Counted from the stretch's first letter, positions 1-8,332 are shown. The stretch: DNA of 64,000 bases from Pseudomonas sp. MYb327 (GCF_040438925.1 NZ_CP159258.1:1378001-1442000); one strand, 5' to 3'. Notes: a model not told the origin generated them from the letters alone. Numbers and translations: made by a program.

Positions 1-274
1 TAATGCCCAGCGCATTGCCGACGATGAACGTGGCGATGAGCAGCACCAGACGCAGGGTCAACCCCAGGTCACCGGCGCTGATGGCGACGGCCATGCGGGT
101 GGTATTACCGCTCATGAAGGAAACAAAATCACCGCTGGCCATGAAGCCGATGGCGTCGGTCATCCCGGCCAATACCGAGAGCATGGCCACCAGGCTCAAG
201 CCGATGCGTCCACGCCATTTTTGTGTGTGCAGATGTCCGGGACTGGCGTGAGTCTTGGAGGCGGTAGGCAGCAT
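1..274 (-). CDS. DUF1275 (YoaK-type) membrane protein, 5' part only
   Basis: The reading frame begins at an ATG at 274 on the minus strand and runs off the window start, giving the first 91 codons. After a short polar N-terminus, the residues read GMTDAIGFMASGDFVSFMSG followed by NTTR, the hallmark of the DUF1275/YoaK family of small multi-spanning inner-membrane proteins. Hydrophobic stretches around residues 25-40 and 65-90 fit membrane helices. A weak AAGGA-like ribosome site lies upstream. The family is often listed as putative small-molecule transporters, but no substrate is established. The gene is partial only because of the window edge. Confidence 0.8.
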   Translation of the reverse strand, partial: MLPTASKTHASPGHLHTQKWRGRIGLSLVAMLSVLAGMTDAIGFMASGDFVSFMSGNTTRMAVAISAGDLGLTLRLVLLIATFIVGNALGI

Positions 275-299
275 CGTCGCGGTGATCCTTGAGCCAGGG

Positions 300-629
300 T
301 TACGGTTCTATCCCATACAAATCGCAATATTCCAGCCAATCCATACCCGCCATCTCGGCCACTTCCTTGTGCACTTCGAGGCGCTGGGCCTGATAGTCCT
401 CAGGGGTGGCTGCGGTCAGTTGCAGGGTCAGTTCCCAGGCGAACAAACCCAGGCGCTCGGCTTCGGCTTCAAAGGCCTCATGCAAACGCTCATCGCGATA
501 CTGCGCCGAAGTTTCACCCTTGGCTTGCGCCAGCAACGGGTTGAGATTGTCGAGCTCGACGCGCAATTCTGGACGTTCATCGAGAAACTTCTTCAGCGCT
601 TGTTCGTGTTGCTGCTCGGATGCCGCCAT
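300..629 (-). CDS. Small acidic hypothetical protein
   Basis: This is a 109-residue soluble protein, rich in Glu, Leu and Gln, with no signal peptide or membrane segment. I chose the ATG at 629 (MAASEQQHEQ) over the upstream start at 695 because an AAGGAGCG ribosome site sits 4 bases before it. It lies on the same strand as the HTH protein upstream (20-base gap) and the DUF1275 gene downstream, so the three may be co-transcribed. The sequence looks mostly helical. I do not recognise a catalytic motif; it looks like a Pseudomonas-specific conserved unknown. Confidence 0.7.
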   Translation of the reverse strand: MAASEQQHEQALKKFLDERPELRVELDNLNPLLAQAKGETSAQYRDERLHEAFEAEAERLGLFAWELTLQLTAATPEDYQAQRLEVHKEVAEMAGMDWLEYCDLYGIEP

Positions 630-649
630 GGTCGCTCCTTGAGAATGGA

Positions 650-898
650 TTACGAAGACTGCTTCTTGCTGGCCTTGGCCGCAGCCGCCAGACATTCGAG
701 GGCAAATTGCTCGGTGTAGGTCATCTGGATCGGCGTGGTTTCGCCTTTGACGGTTCGTTCGCCATCGAGGATGTAACGAATCCGCTTGTCGGTGACGCCG
801 ATTCGCTTGGCGATCCAGGACGGTGTCTGCCCGATCTGGCTGATCAGCTTGTCGGCGTATTCGGTGGTCGGTTTGTAAAACTCGGCGTTGGGTGTCAT
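650..898 (-). CDS. Small helix-turn-helix protein
   Basis: An 82-residue protein. Residues 26-50 (PSWIAKRIGVTDKRIRYIL) fit a Cro/XRE-like helix-turn-helix: a first helix at WIAKRIG, a turn at VTD and a recognition helix at KRIRYILDG. The tail is Lys/Ser rich. It probably binds DNA, perhaps as a small repressor, but there is no phage gene nearby to suggest a prophage origin. It precedes the small acidic gene on the same strand. Function is unknown beyond the fold prediction. Confidence 0.65.
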   Translation of the reverse strand: MTPNAEFYKPTTEYADKLISQIGQTPSWIAKRIGVTDKRIRYILDGERTVKGETTPIQMTYTEQFALECLAAAAKASKKQSS

Positions 899-1036
899 GT
901 GGATTCCGGAATGCGGCGAAAGGGGCGCGACAGGGTGCGCGAATCGTGGCGCGGTGTCGCGGTATAAATGAAGTAAAGCAGAACGATACGCGCTGCCGGG
1001 GTGTTACAGTCCGCTTTTTCTTGATGAGCGAATGCG

Positions 1037-1387
1037 ATGCGAATTCTGATGGTGGCGCTGGCCGTTACGATGCTGGCCGGTTGTGCGGGCTCAGTGATGA
1101 GCGACGCCCGCAGCAAACCTCCGTATAAGACCCTGAACTCGAACAAACCGGCCAAAGACGTGGCCCAGTGCGTGCAGTACTCCTGGCAAGACGAAGCGGT
1201 GTTCGGTGTGGATGCCAGCGGTTATCTGGAACCGGGCGAGAAGGGCGCTACCACTGTCTACACGCGTTCGGCGGAGTCCTTTGTCGACGTGACCACCGAT
1301 GCCTCGGGCACCGTGTTGAGCTACTACGCGCAGCAGGATGATTTTGTCGCCAAGCGCCGGTTGGCGGCGTTGGCGACTTGCCTCTAG
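1037..1387 (+). CDS. Small outer-membrane or periplasmic lipoprotein
   Basis: A 116-residue protein with a classic lipoprotein signal: MRILMVALAVTMLAGC, with the lipobox LAGC placing the modified Cys at residue 16. The mature part is about 100 residues and polar, with three further Cys-free beta-like segments and a C-terminal Cys. The Gly after Cys gives no inner-membrane retention Asp, so outer-membrane sorting is likely. No known domain is recognised. A GAGCG-like ribosome site precedes the ATG. A REP element follows 16 bases after the stop. Confidence 0.75.
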   Translation: MRILMVALAVTMLAGCAGSVMSDARSKPPYKTLNSNKPAKDVAQCVQYSWQDEAVFGVDASGYLEPGEKGATTVYTRSAESFVDVTTDASGTVLSYYAQQDDFVAKRRLAALATCL

Positions 1388-1403
1388 ATTGATGCAGAAC
1401 CCT

Positions 1404-1470
1404 GGTAGGAGCCTGGCTTGCCAGCGATGGCGGCTACGAAATCGCCATCGCCGGCAAGCCGGTCTCCTAC
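1404..1470. repeat. REPIN (GTAGGAG family)
   Basis: Two inverted REP cores face each other: GTAGGAGCCTGGCTTGCCAGCGA on the left and the complementary TCGCCGGCAAGCCGG-TCTCCTAC on the right. It sits between the convergent lipoprotein and GNAT genes. Confidence 0.9.
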
Positions 1471-1474
1471 AAGG

Positions 1475-1906
1475 TTATGCGTCGTATTTCAGGCGCTTCT
1501 GGAAGAAGAAGTGCTTGAATCCCGGCGGGTAATCGGCGATGTGCCCGATCTCGCTGTAACCGCATTTCCTGTAGAACTCCGGCGCCTGGAATTCGAAGGT
1601 GTCGAGCCAGAGCCCAATGCACTTCCTTTCCCGCGCCAAGTCTTCGGCCATCTGCATCAGCTTCGATCCCATGCCCTGTCCCCGGGCCTGTTCCGGCACC
1701 GACAGCAGGTCGATGAACAACCACTGATAAAACAACCGGGCGTAGAGCCCACCAAGGATTTCATCGTTGTCGTCGCGTACCAGCAACGCGATGGGCTCGG
1801 GAATGGCGCCGTCCGCTTTCGACGCGTTATAGGCGCGCAACGGCTGCAGGATCGCCTGGCGTTCTTCTTCCGTGGGATTTGGCGACAACTCGATTCGCAG
1901 ATTCAT
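1475..1906 (-). CDS. GNAT family N-acetyltransferase
   Basis: A 143-residue cytoplasmic acetyltransferase. The acetyl-CoA pyrophosphate loop is visible as EQARGQGMGSKLM (Q/RxxGxG/A), followed by motif B with YRKCGYSEIG near residues 112-121 and an FFFQKRL tail. I start at the ATG at 1906 (MNLRIELSPNP), which has an AAGGAC ribosome site; the longer upstream extension to 1975 has none. The acceptor substrate cannot be read from sequence. It is convergent with the lipoprotein gene and divergent from the hemerythrin gene. Confidence 0.85.
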   Translation of the reverse strand: MNLRIELSPNPTEEERQAILQPLRAYNASKADGAIPEPIALLVRDDNDEILGGLYARLFYQWLFIDLLSVPEQARGQGMGSKLMQMAEDLARERKCIGLWLDTFEFQAPEFYRKCGYSEIGHIADYPPGFKHFFFQKRLKYDA

Positions 1907-2052
1907 GGCTATGTCCTTATGGCAGTGAAGTCGCAGCCTATCTCGGCTGTAGCGATTGATCCATCCCCTCGACACCCGTGGAACCGTCGCCTGCGCTCAG
2001 GTGTCTAGCCACAGAGAGCGTCAATCCAGAACGCCGCCTATGAGGACACACC

Positions 2053-2490
2053 GTGAATATTTTCGAAGCCTTGCGTGAAAGTCATGAACGCCAGCGTACC
2101 TACGCCAAAGCAGTGATCAAGACCAGCGGCGACACCCCTGAGCGTGTCGAAGCCTACAAACAGTTGAAATCCGAACTCCAGGCCCACGAAACAGCGGAAG
2201 AGCGGCATTTCTACATCCCGCTGATGGAGTTCGACAACGGCGTCGACCTCAGCCGCCATGCGATTTCCGAGCATCACGAAATGGACGAAATGATGGAGGA
2301 ACTGGACGAGACCGAGATGTCCAGTCCGGCCTGGCTGGCCATCGCGAAGAAGCTGTCCGAGAAAGTCCATCACCATCTTGAGGAAGAAGAGCAGAAGTTC
2401 TTCCAGATGGCCGGCAAGCTGCTCGACGACAAACAGAAAGAAACGCTGGCGGGGCAGTACTTGAAGGAATACAAGGCCCAGCTCTCTTGA
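2053..2490 (+). CDS. Hemerythrin-domain protein
   Basis: A 145-residue all-helical protein starting at GTG, 8 bases after a TGAGGA ribosome site. Candidate iron ligands include His11 (ESHERQRT), His46 and Glu50 (AHETAEERHF), a His-rich cluster HAISEHHEMDEMME and HHHLEEEEQKFF near the C-terminus, matching the HHE pattern with a di-iron site. Such proteins bind oxygen or NO, or sense redox state. It sits alone on the plus strand, 69 bases ahead of nudK. The exact ligand binding and role are not shown by the sequence. Confidence 0.85.
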   Translation: MNIFEALRESHERQRTYAKAVIKTSGDTPERVEAYKQLKSELQAHETAEERHFYIPLMEFDNGVDLSRHAISEHHEMDEMMEELDETEMSSPAWLAIAKKLSEKVHHHLEEEEQKFFQMAGKLLDDKQKETLAGQYLKEYKAQLS

Positions 2491-2559
2491 GGGAACAGTC
2501 GCCAGCATTTCCCCTTTTCACCTACCATGCAGGCCTTCGAAAAAACAGGACGCGTTGTC

Positions 2560-3150
2560 ATGTCGAATACAGCCGAGCGGGTCAACATCCTTGAGTCTCA
2601 GGTGTTGTCCCACGACTGGTATCTGCTGAAAAAAATCACCTTCGATTACCAACGCAACAACGGCGAATGGCAACGCCAGACCCGTGAGGTTTACGACCGG
2701 GGCAATGGTGCGGCGATTCTGCTGTACAACCGCGAAAAGAAAACCGTGGTGCTGACCCGGCAATTCCGCTTGCCGGTGTTCGTCAACGGCCACGACGGTT
2801 TACTGATTGAAGTGGCGGCGGGGCTGCTGGAAGGTGCGGCGCCCGAAGAGCGCATCCGCGCAGAAGCCGAAGAAGAAACCGGTTACCGCGTGCACCATGT
2901 GCAGAAGGTGTTCGAGGCTTACATGAGCCCGGGTTCCGTGACGGAAAAGCTGCACTTCTTCATCGCTGAATATGATACGGCGTCGAAGGTCAGCGACGGC
3001 GGTGGGCTGGAAGAAGAAACCGAGGACCTGGAAGTGCTGGAGTGGTCATTCGATGCAGCCCTCGAAGCGTTTTATCGCGGCGAAATCTGCGATGCGAAGA
3101 CCATCATGCTATTGCAGCATGCGGCGATGAAAAACATTTTCGCGATCTGA
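2560..3150 (+). CDS. nudK: Nudix hydrolase, GDP-mannose/ADP-ribose pyrophosphatase type
   Basis: A 196-residue Nudix enzyme closely resembling E. coli NudK (about 191 residues). Shared landmarks are EVYDRGNGAAILLYN, TVVLTRQFRLP, the Nudix core EAEEETGY, YMSPGSVTEKLHFFIAEYD and a C-terminal GEICDAKTIMLL. It hydrolyses nucleotide-sugar or ADP-ribose pyrophosphate bonds in the cytoplasm with Mg2+ bound by the Nudix Glu residues. I prefer the ATG at 2560, with AGGA 9 bases upstream, over the ATG at 2527 that adds 11 residues. A REPIN separates it from the convergent ogt gene. Confidence 0.88.
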   Translation: MSNTAERVNILESQVLSHDWYLLKKITFDYQRNNGEWQRQTREVYDRGNGAAILLYNREKKTVVLTRQFRLPVFVNGHDGLLIEVAAGLLEGAAPEERIRAEAEEETGYRVHHVQKVFEAYMSPGSVTEKLHFFIAEYDTASKVSDGGGLEEETEDLEVLEWSFDAALEAFYRGEICDAKTIMLLQHAAMKNIFAI

Positions 3151-3163
3151 TTGACGCACACCC

Positions 3164-3246
3164 TGTAGGAGCTGGCTTGCCAGCGATTGCGGCCTTAAGT
3201 GCTCAGCAAGGCTTCGAGATCCAATCGCTGGCAAGTCAGCTCCTAC
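3164..3246. repeat. REPIN (GTAGGAG family)
   Basis: Inverted REP cores (TGTAGGAGCTGGCTTGCCAG and its complement ending in AGCTCCTAC) fill the gap between convergent nudK and ogt. Confidence 0.9.
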
Positions 3247-3250
3247 CCAA

Positions 3251-3763
3251 TCAAAAACCTGGCAGGCGCGCTGTTCCGGGCCATTGCCCACCTTCAAGTG
3301 TCAGCAACATCTCCTTCGCATCAAGCCCTCCGGCAAATCCCGTCAGTTTCCCCGATGCACCAATCACCCGATGGCACGGCGCGACAATCGAAATCGGGTT
3401 CTTGCCATTCGCCGCACCCACAGCCCGGACTGCGCTCGGGTTGCCGATCTGTTCGGCGATCTGGCTGTAGCTGCGAGTCTCGCCGAAGGGAATGGTCAGC
3501 AGCGCGGCCCAGACCTTTTTCTGAAACTCCGTGCCAACAAAATCCAGCTCCAGTTCGAACCGGTGGCGCGTCCCCGCGAAATATTCGCGCAGCTGTTCGG
3601 CCGTGCGCAGCAGTATCGGATTGTCTGGCGCTTCGCTCATCGGCCCTAGACGCACCCGGCCCGGTTTGTCGTTTTCCCAGAGGATGGCGGCCAGTCGTGA
3701 ACCGTTCGCGACCAGCTTTAACTCGCCGACGGGTGAGGCCAGGGTGATCCAGGTGTAAGTCAT
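3251..3763 (-). CDS. ogt: Methylated-DNA--[protein]-cysteine S-methyltransferase
   Basis: A 170-residue DNA repair protein that removes O6-methylguanine by transferring the alkyl group to its own Cys. The active-site motif PCHRVIG is present near residues 139-145, preceded by NPISIVA. The helix-turn-helix (YSQIAEQIGNPSAVRAVGAA) and the Asn of the ANGKNP hinge are visible. Its length matches Ogt rather than Ada. The open frame continues upstream to 4729, but that extension is antisense to ggt, so I start at the ATG at 3763 (MTYTWITLASP). It ends 4 bases from a REPIN. Confidence 0.92.
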   Translation of the reverse strand: MTYTWITLASPVGELKLVANGSRLAAILWENDKPGRVRLGPMSEAPDNPILLRTAEQLREYFAGTRHRFELELDFVGTEFQKKVWAALLTIPFGETRSYSQIAEQIGNPSAVRAVGAANGKNPISIVAPCHRVIGASGKLTGFAGGLDAKEMLLTLEGGQWPGTARLPGF

Positions 3764-3913
3764 GTCGCAGGCCACGCCGAATTGTTGAACGGGTGTTAAG
3801 CATACTGCCTCGACGGGGAGGCGCAATGCGCAATCCCGACCATACTTGCCTACTGATCCTGAAGCGTTCCCTCTGTATTTGCTCAGAGCCTTAAAACAAA
3901 AAGAGACCGACTC

Positions 3914-5641
3914 ATGAAGTACGAACCTTTTGCCAAAACGCTGATTGCGACCTCGTTGGCGCTCAGCTGCCTGATGGCCCATGCGGCGTCCGTGGCCCCG
4001 GTCGCGGCCGAAAACGGCATGGTGGTCACCGCCCAGCATCTGGCCAGCCATGTCGGCGTGGATGTGCTCAAGAACGGTGGCAACGCCGTGGATGCCGCGG
4101 TTGCGGTGGGTTATGCGCTGGCGGTGGTGTATCCGGCGGCGGGTAACCTCGGCGGCGGCGGTTTCATGACCATTCAATTGGCCGACGGACGCAAGACCTT
4201 CCTCGATTTCCGTGAAAAAGCCCCGCTGGCCGCCACCGCCGACATGTACCTCGACAAGGAGGGCAACGTCGTTCCGGACCTGAGCACCCGCGGCCACCTG
4301 GCCGTCGGCGTGCCGGGCACCGTGTCTGGCATGGAACTGGCGCTGTCGAAATACGGCACCAAACCGCGCAAGGAAGTGATCGCACCGGCCATCAAGCTTG
4401 CCGAAGACGGCTTCGAGCTGGAGCAGGGCGACGTCGAGTTGCTGGAGTACGCCACCGATGTGTTCAAGAAGGACATCAAGGATTCGGGTTCGATTTTCCT
4501 GAGTAATGGCGAGCCGATGCAGGTCGGCCAAAAACTCGTTCAGAAAGACCTTGGCAAAACCCTGCGGGAAATCTCCGAGAAGGGCGCCGACGGTTTCTAT
4601 AAAGGCTGGGTGGCCGACGCCATCGTAACGTCCAGCCAGGCCAACAAAGGCATCATCACCCAGGCCGACCTCGATAAATACAAGACCCGCGAACTGGCGC
4701 CGATCGAGTGTGATTACCGTGGCTACCACGTGGTCTCGGCGCCGCCACCGAGCTCAGGCGGCGTGGTGATTTGCCAGATCATGAACATCCTCGAAGGCTA
4801 TCCGATGAAGGATCTGGGCTATCACTCAGCCCAAGGCATGCACTATCAGATCGAAGCGATGCGCCACGCCTACGTGGACCGCAACAGCTACCTCGGCGAT
4901 CCGGATTTCGTGAAAAACCCGATTGCCCATCTGCTGGATAAAAACTACGCGACCAAACTCCGCGCAGCGATCAACCCACAAAAGGCCGGCGTGTCCCGCG
5001 ATCTCAAACCCGGCGTCGCGCCCCATGAAGGCAGCAACACCACCCATTACTCCATCGTCGACAAATGGGGCAATGCGGTGTCGGTGACTTACACCCTCAA
5101 CGACTGGTTCGGTGCCGGGGTCATGGCCAGCAAAACCGGGGTCATCCTCAACGATGAAATGGACGACTTCACCTCGAAAATCGGCGTGCCGAACATGTAC
5201 GGCCTGGTCCAGGGCGAGGCCAACGCCATCGCTCCCGGCAAGGCACCGCTGTCGTCCATGAGCCCGACCATCGTCACTAAGGACGGCAAAGTGGTGATGG
5301 TGGTCGGTACGCCCGGTGGCAGCCGCATCATCACGGCAACCTTGCTGACCATGCTCAACGTCATCGACTACGGCATGAACATCCAGGAAGCCGTCGATGC
5401 GCCGCGATTCCACCAGCAATGGCTGCCAGAGGAAACCAACCTGGAAACCTTCACCACCAGCCCGGACACGGTGAAGATCCTCGAAAGCTGGGGCCACAAG
5501 TTTGCCGGGCCGCAGGATGCCAACCACCTGGCGGCAATCCTTGTAGGTGCGCCGTCGCTGGACGGCAAACCGGTGGGCAAAAACCGCTTCTACGGCGCCA
5601 ACGATCCACGGCGCAACACCGGTTTGTCGCTCGGTTATTGA
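3914..5641 (+). CDS. ggt: Gamma-glutamyltransferase/glutathione hydrolase precursor
   Basis: A 575-residue periplasmic enzyme that cleaves gamma-glutamyl bonds such as that of glutathione. It has a Sec signal peptide (residues 1-24, ending MAHAA). The conserved NGGNAVDAAVA and GNLGGGGFM motifs mark the large subunit. The autocatalytic cleavage site and nucleophilic Thr lie in GSNTTHYSIVD near residue 380, followed by the small subunit with PLSSMSPTIV and the GTPGGSRIITATLL oxyanion loop. A good ribosome site (AAAGAGA) precedes the ATG at 3914. It is probably monocistronic: a hairpin follows the stop. Confidence 0.95.
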   Translation: MKYEPFAKTLIATSLALSCLMAHAASVAPVAAENGMVVTAQHLASHVGVDVLKNGGNAVDAAVAVGYALAVVYPAAGNLGGGGFMTIQLADGRKTFLDFREKAPLAATADMYLDKEGNVVPDLSTRGHLAVGVPGTVSGMELALSKYGTKPRKEVIAPAIKLAEDGFELEQGDVELLEYATDVFKKDIKDSGSIFLSNGEPMQVGQKLVQKDLGKTLREISEKGADGFYKGWVADAIVTSSQANKGIITQADLDKYKTRELAPIECDYRGYHVVSAPPPSSGGVVICQIMNILEGYPMKDLGYHSAQGMHYQIEAMRHAYVDRNSYLGDPDFVKNPIAHLLDKNYATKLRAAINPQKAGVSRDLKPGVAPHEGSNTTHYSIVDKWGNAVSVTYTLNDWFGAGVMASKTGVILNDEMDDFTSKIGVPNMYGLVQGEANAIAPGKAPLSSMSPTIVTKDGKVVMVVGTPGGSRIITATLLTMLNVIDYGMNIQEAVDAPRFHQQWLPEETNLETFTTSPDTVKILESWGHKFAGPQDANHLAAILVGAPSLDGKPVGKNRFYGANDPRRNTGLSLGY

Positions 5642-5656
5642 GGGTTGTGTTTGGTG

Positions 5657-5680
5657 GGGGACGGACTTATGTTCGTCCCC
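5657..5680 (+). terminator. Hairpin after ggt
   Basis: A 10-bp stem (GGGGACGGAC / GTTCGTCCCC, with one G-T pair) with a TTAT loop lies 16 bases past the ggt stop. There is no clean T run, so it may be a pause or mRNA-protecting hairpin rather than a full intrinsic terminator. Confidence 0.55.
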
Positions 5681-5709
5681 TGATCCACTGACTTTTCAAG
5701 GAAGGAACC

Positions 5710-6243
5710 ATGTCCACCGCATTGCTCATCATCGACGTCCAGCAGGCTCTGTGTGCTGGTGAGTACGAGTGTTTCGAAATCCAGCGCATCATCGGCAACA
5801 TCAACGACCTCAGCACCCGAGCGCGAAAGGCCGGGGTTCCCGTGGTGCTGATCCAGCATGAAGAAGCGGGCAGTCCGTTTGCGCATGAAGCGGCGGGCTG
5901 GCAACTGGCCGAAGGGCTGGAAACTTCGCCCAAGGATCATCGCGTGCGTAAAACCACTGGTGATTCGTTCTATCAGACCAACTTGCAGAAGCTGCTGCCG
6001 AAAGAGGACTTCGAGCGCCTTGTCATTTGCGGTCTGCAAACGGATTACTGCGTCAATGCCACGGTGCGCCAGGCACTGAAACTGGGCTATGACGTGGTGC
6101 TGGCATCCGACGCCCATTCCACTGTCGATAACGGCAACACGACTGCCGAAGACATCATTACCGAACACAACAAGGATTGGGCACACCTGACCGGTTCGGT
6201 GGCGCGGATCGACGTCGTACCGGTCCGGGAAATCCGCTTCTGA
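5710..6243 (+). CDS. Isochorismatase-like cysteine hydrolase
   Basis: A 177-residue cytoplasmic hydrolase of the isochorismatase/nicotinamidase superfamily. The catalytic triad is visible as Asp9 in LLIIDVQQALC, a Lys in the RVRKTTGDSF segment, and Cys in GLQTDYCVNATVRQALKLGY; a cis-peptide-type GLQTD turn precedes the Cys. These enzymes hydrolyse amides such as nicotinamide, ureidoacrylate or isochorismate; the substrate is not evident here. The ATG follows a strong AAGGAAGG ribosome site. It follows ggt on the same strand but behind a hairpin. Confidence 0.85.
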   Translation: MSTALLIIDVQQALCAGEYECFEIQRIIGNINDLSTRARKAGVPVVLIQHEEAGSPFAHEAAGWQLAEGLETSPKDHRVRKTTGDSFYQTNLQKLLPKEDFERLVICGLQTDYCVNATVRQALKLGYDVVLASDAHSTVDNGNTTAEDIITEHNKDWAHLTGSVARIDVVPVREIRF

Positions 6244-6256
6244 ATTCACCCCGATC

Positions 6257-6286
6257 CTGTGGCGAGGGAGCAAGCTTTCTCGCCAC
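6257..6286. repeat. REP element (GTGGCGAGGGAG family), single palindrome
   Basis: A compact copy, CTGTGGCGAGGGAGCAAGC then TTTCTCGCCAC, with self-complementary arms, just after the cysteine hydrolase gene. Confidence 0.85.
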
Positions 6287-6354
6287 CGTTATTCATCGCT
6301 CAATCTGGCCTGAATACGATACATCCTCAATAACGTCTACACTTGCAAATCAAC

Positions 6355-6421
6355 TGTAGGAGCAGGCTTGCTGGCGATGGCGCTTTCAAGGACGCAATCG
6401 CCAGCAAGCCGGCTCCTACAG
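6355..6421. repeat. REPIN (GTAGGAG family)
   Basis: Inverted cores TGTAGGAGCAGGCTTGCTGG and CCAGCAAGCCGGCTCCTACA about 67 bases across, 83 bases before the sterol-desaturase-like start. Confidence 0.92.
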
Positions 6422-6504
6422 GTCTGGTTCCCGCGTAATTTGCTCGCAGGACTCCGGCCCCTGCAACAAGCGATTCTCACACTTCGACGGAGAGGGCAGC
6501 CTTC

Positions 6505-7707
6505 ATGGATGTTCTCGTACTTCTCTACCAATACCTGTTCCGGTGGGTGATTGCGCCGGTCAGCGAGCAGTTCCTCGGCCTTTTCGACCTCAATGGCCGT
6601 CTCTGTCTTGCCTTTGTGCTCACGTCCTACGCCATCGCCTACGCGCTGTTCCGCTTTCGAAAATCCCGCGAGCTGACGGATGCGCGCACTTTCTGGCAGT
6701 TCATCGGCGGCAACCGCGTGCATTTTCATCCCTCAGCGCTGCTGGATTATCGCTACTACTTCGTGCGCGCCATCCTGAAAGTCATGCTGGTGGTGCCCAT
6801 CGTGGGGTTGGTCGATCCGTACGTGCTGCGCTCCGGCGACTACATCAGTTTTTTCACTCGCCTGTGGGGGGCGCGGGTGCAGGTGGAGGATCATTTGGCG
6901 CTGTCGTTGCTCTACGGCCTGGGCGTATTCGTGCTGCAAGACTTCATCCATTACTGGGCTCATCGCGCCTACCATTCGCGCTATTTGTGGGCCTTTCACA
7001 AAGTCCATCATTCGGCGCCCGTGCTGGTGCCGGTGACGGCAAGCCGGGTGCACGTTGTCGAGAAGATGGTCGAGCGGCTGATCGACCTCGTGTTCCTCGG
7101 GGCCTACGCCGGTGTGTTCTGGTACGCCTGTGGCGGGGAAATCAGCCGCTACACTTTGTTCGGGGTGACTTACATGGTGTTCATCCTCAATGCCCTGGCC
7201 TCGAACCTGCGGCACAGCCATGTATGGCTGTCATTCGGGCCGGCGGTCGAGCATGTGCTGAACAGCCCGGCCCAGCACCAGGTCCATCACAGCGACGCAC
7301 CGCGGCATTTCAACAAGAACTTCGGCATCAATCTTTCTGTTTGGGACTGGATGTTCGGCACGCTCTATGTCACGCATTCGAAGCCTGAGGCCATCCAGTT
7401 CGGTACCGGCGAGGCGGATCACCAGCGTTACCTGACGATCTACAGCCTGATCGTTACGCCGTTTGTGGAAACAGCACACAACCTGTGGCGAGGGAGCTTG
7501 CTCCCGCTGGGTCGCGAAGCGGCCCCTCTTGTTTCTGAGCAGAACGGGGACCGCTGCGCAGTCCAGCGGGAGCAAGCTCCCTCGCCACAGGTAGTTCTCC
7601 GCCTGCTCGTCACAACTCAGGAAGGTTCCAGCGTTCGCGCATCTGCTGGTATTGCGCCTCGGGCAGTTGCACCAGCAGCGGCGATTGGCGCGGGTCGAGC
7701 CAGTTGA
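6505..7707 (+). CDS. Sterol desaturase / fatty acid hydroxylase family membrane enzyme, C-terminus running through a REPIN
   Basis: A 400-residue integral membrane di-iron oxygenase. The His clusters are clear: HYWAHRAYH (about residue 150), HKVHHSAPVLVPVTASRVH (about 168) and HQVHHSDAPRHFNKNFG (about 253), the HxxxH/HxxHH ligand pattern of the family. Hydrophobic segments lie at about 30-50, 85-105 and 205-235. The ATG has a GGAGAGG ribosome site. The enzyme domain ends near residue 325; the rest is encoded by a REPIN (7482-7592) and then overlaps the convergent L,D-transpeptidase gene by 98 bases. That tail is probably non-native. The substrate is unknown. Confidence 0.85.
   Translation: MDVLVLLYQYLFRWVIAPVSEQFLGLFDLNGRLCLAFVLTSYAIAYALFRFRKSRELTDARTFWQFIGGNRVHFHPSALLDYRYYFVRAILKVMLVVPIVGLVDPYVLRSGDYISFFTRLWGARVQVEDHLALSLLYGLGVFVLQDFIHYWAHRAYHSRYLWAFHKVHHSAPVLVPVTASRVHVVEKMVERLIDLVFLGAYAGVFWYACGGEISRYTLFGVTYMVFILNALASNLRHSHVWLSFGPAVEHVLNSPAQHQVHHSDAPRHFNKNFGINLSVWDWMFGTLYVTHSKPEAIQFGTGEADHQRYLTIYSLIVTPFVETAHNLWRGSLLPLGREAAPLVSEQNGDRCAVQREQAPSPQVVLRLLVTTQEGSSVRASAGIAPRAVAPAAAIGAGRAS
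7482..7592. repeat. REPIN (GTGGCGAGGGAG family) inside a reading frame
   Basis: Inverted cores CTGTGGCGAGGGAGCTTGCT and AGCAAGCTCCCTCGCCACAG flank a GC-rich spacer. It lies within the open 3' part of the sterol-desaturase-like gene and is translated in frame. Confidence 0.92.
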
Positions 7708-8332
7708 ATAATCGGGCGATGTCCGCCGGGGGCATGGCGGTGCAGCCACGGGTTGGCACCGTGGGGCCGCGCCAGATGTGGAAGAAAATGCAGGAGCCCG
7801 CAGCGGGGGACGCCGGGGTGTTGTGCTCGATGACAATGCCCTGGCGATACAAGTCATCACGGCGACGCATGCGTTCAGAGCTGTTCCAGTCTTTCGCAAC
7901 CGTGGCGCCGTCGACCAGTTCGTTGTAACGCGTGGACTGTGGGTCATCCACGCATTCGATGCTCGGACTGAGGGCGAGGTACGGCAGGCGGGTTTGAGCT
8001 GAAGCGTCGTAGCCGAACGAGGTGCCCAGTTTGAATATCCCGGCCGGGGCCTTGCCATCACCTTCCTGTTTCACTGGTCCCTGAAGCGGCTCAGTGTCGA
8101 GCAGTCCCTTGCCCCAGCCCATACCGTTTTTGCCCAACACCACTGCAAACGGTGCGTCGAATTTTTTGAAGGTGCTGCCGTGCCGTTCGTAGCGCTGGGC
8201 AGTGCCCTGGATATCATCCCAGTTTTTGCTGGTGACCACGATGAGCTGATCACTGCCGTCGAGCCCTTGCGCCATCACGGTGCCGGGTAGCAACAGGATC
8301 AGCGCCAAGCAGATCTTGAACGGACTGATCAT
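7610..8332 (-). CDS. Periplasmic L,D-transpeptidase (YkuD-type) family protein
   Basis: A 240-residue exported protein with a signal peptide (MISPFKICLALILLLPGTVMA, cleavage near 21-22). The catalytic core is at about 193-213: FFHIWRGPTVPTRGCTAM, with the catalytic His (FHIW) and the nucleophilic Cys in the RGCTAM motif that corresponds to the family SxGCxR/A pattern. GDGKAPAGIF near residue 93 matches the family's GDGRTPEG motif. It probably forms or edits 3-3 peptidoglycan cross-links or anchors. Its ATG overlaps the stop of the upstream VanX-like gene by 4 bases (ATGA), implying coupled translation. Its 3' end overlaps the convergent upstream gene's frame. Confidence 0.85.
   Translation of the reverse strand: MISPFKICLALILLLPGTVMAQGLDGSDQLIVVTSKNWDDIQGTAQRYERHGSTFKKFDAPFAVVLGKNGMGWGKGLLDTEPLQGPVKQEGDGKAPAGIFKLGTSFGYDASAQTRLPYLALSPSIECVDDPQSTRYNELVDGATVAKDWNSSERMRRRDDLYRQGIVIEHNTPASPAAGSCIFFHIWRGPTVPTRGCTAMPPADIARLFNWLDPRQSPLLVQLPEAQYQQMRERWNLPEL

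Noticed and set aside
3..251. 82-residue plus-strand frame at the window edge
   Set aside because: It is antisense to the DUF1275 gene, which has a recognisable family motif.
3764..4729. N-terminal extension of the ogt frame
   Set aside because: It is antisense to ggt and lacks a ribosome site; Ogt has its normal length from 3763.
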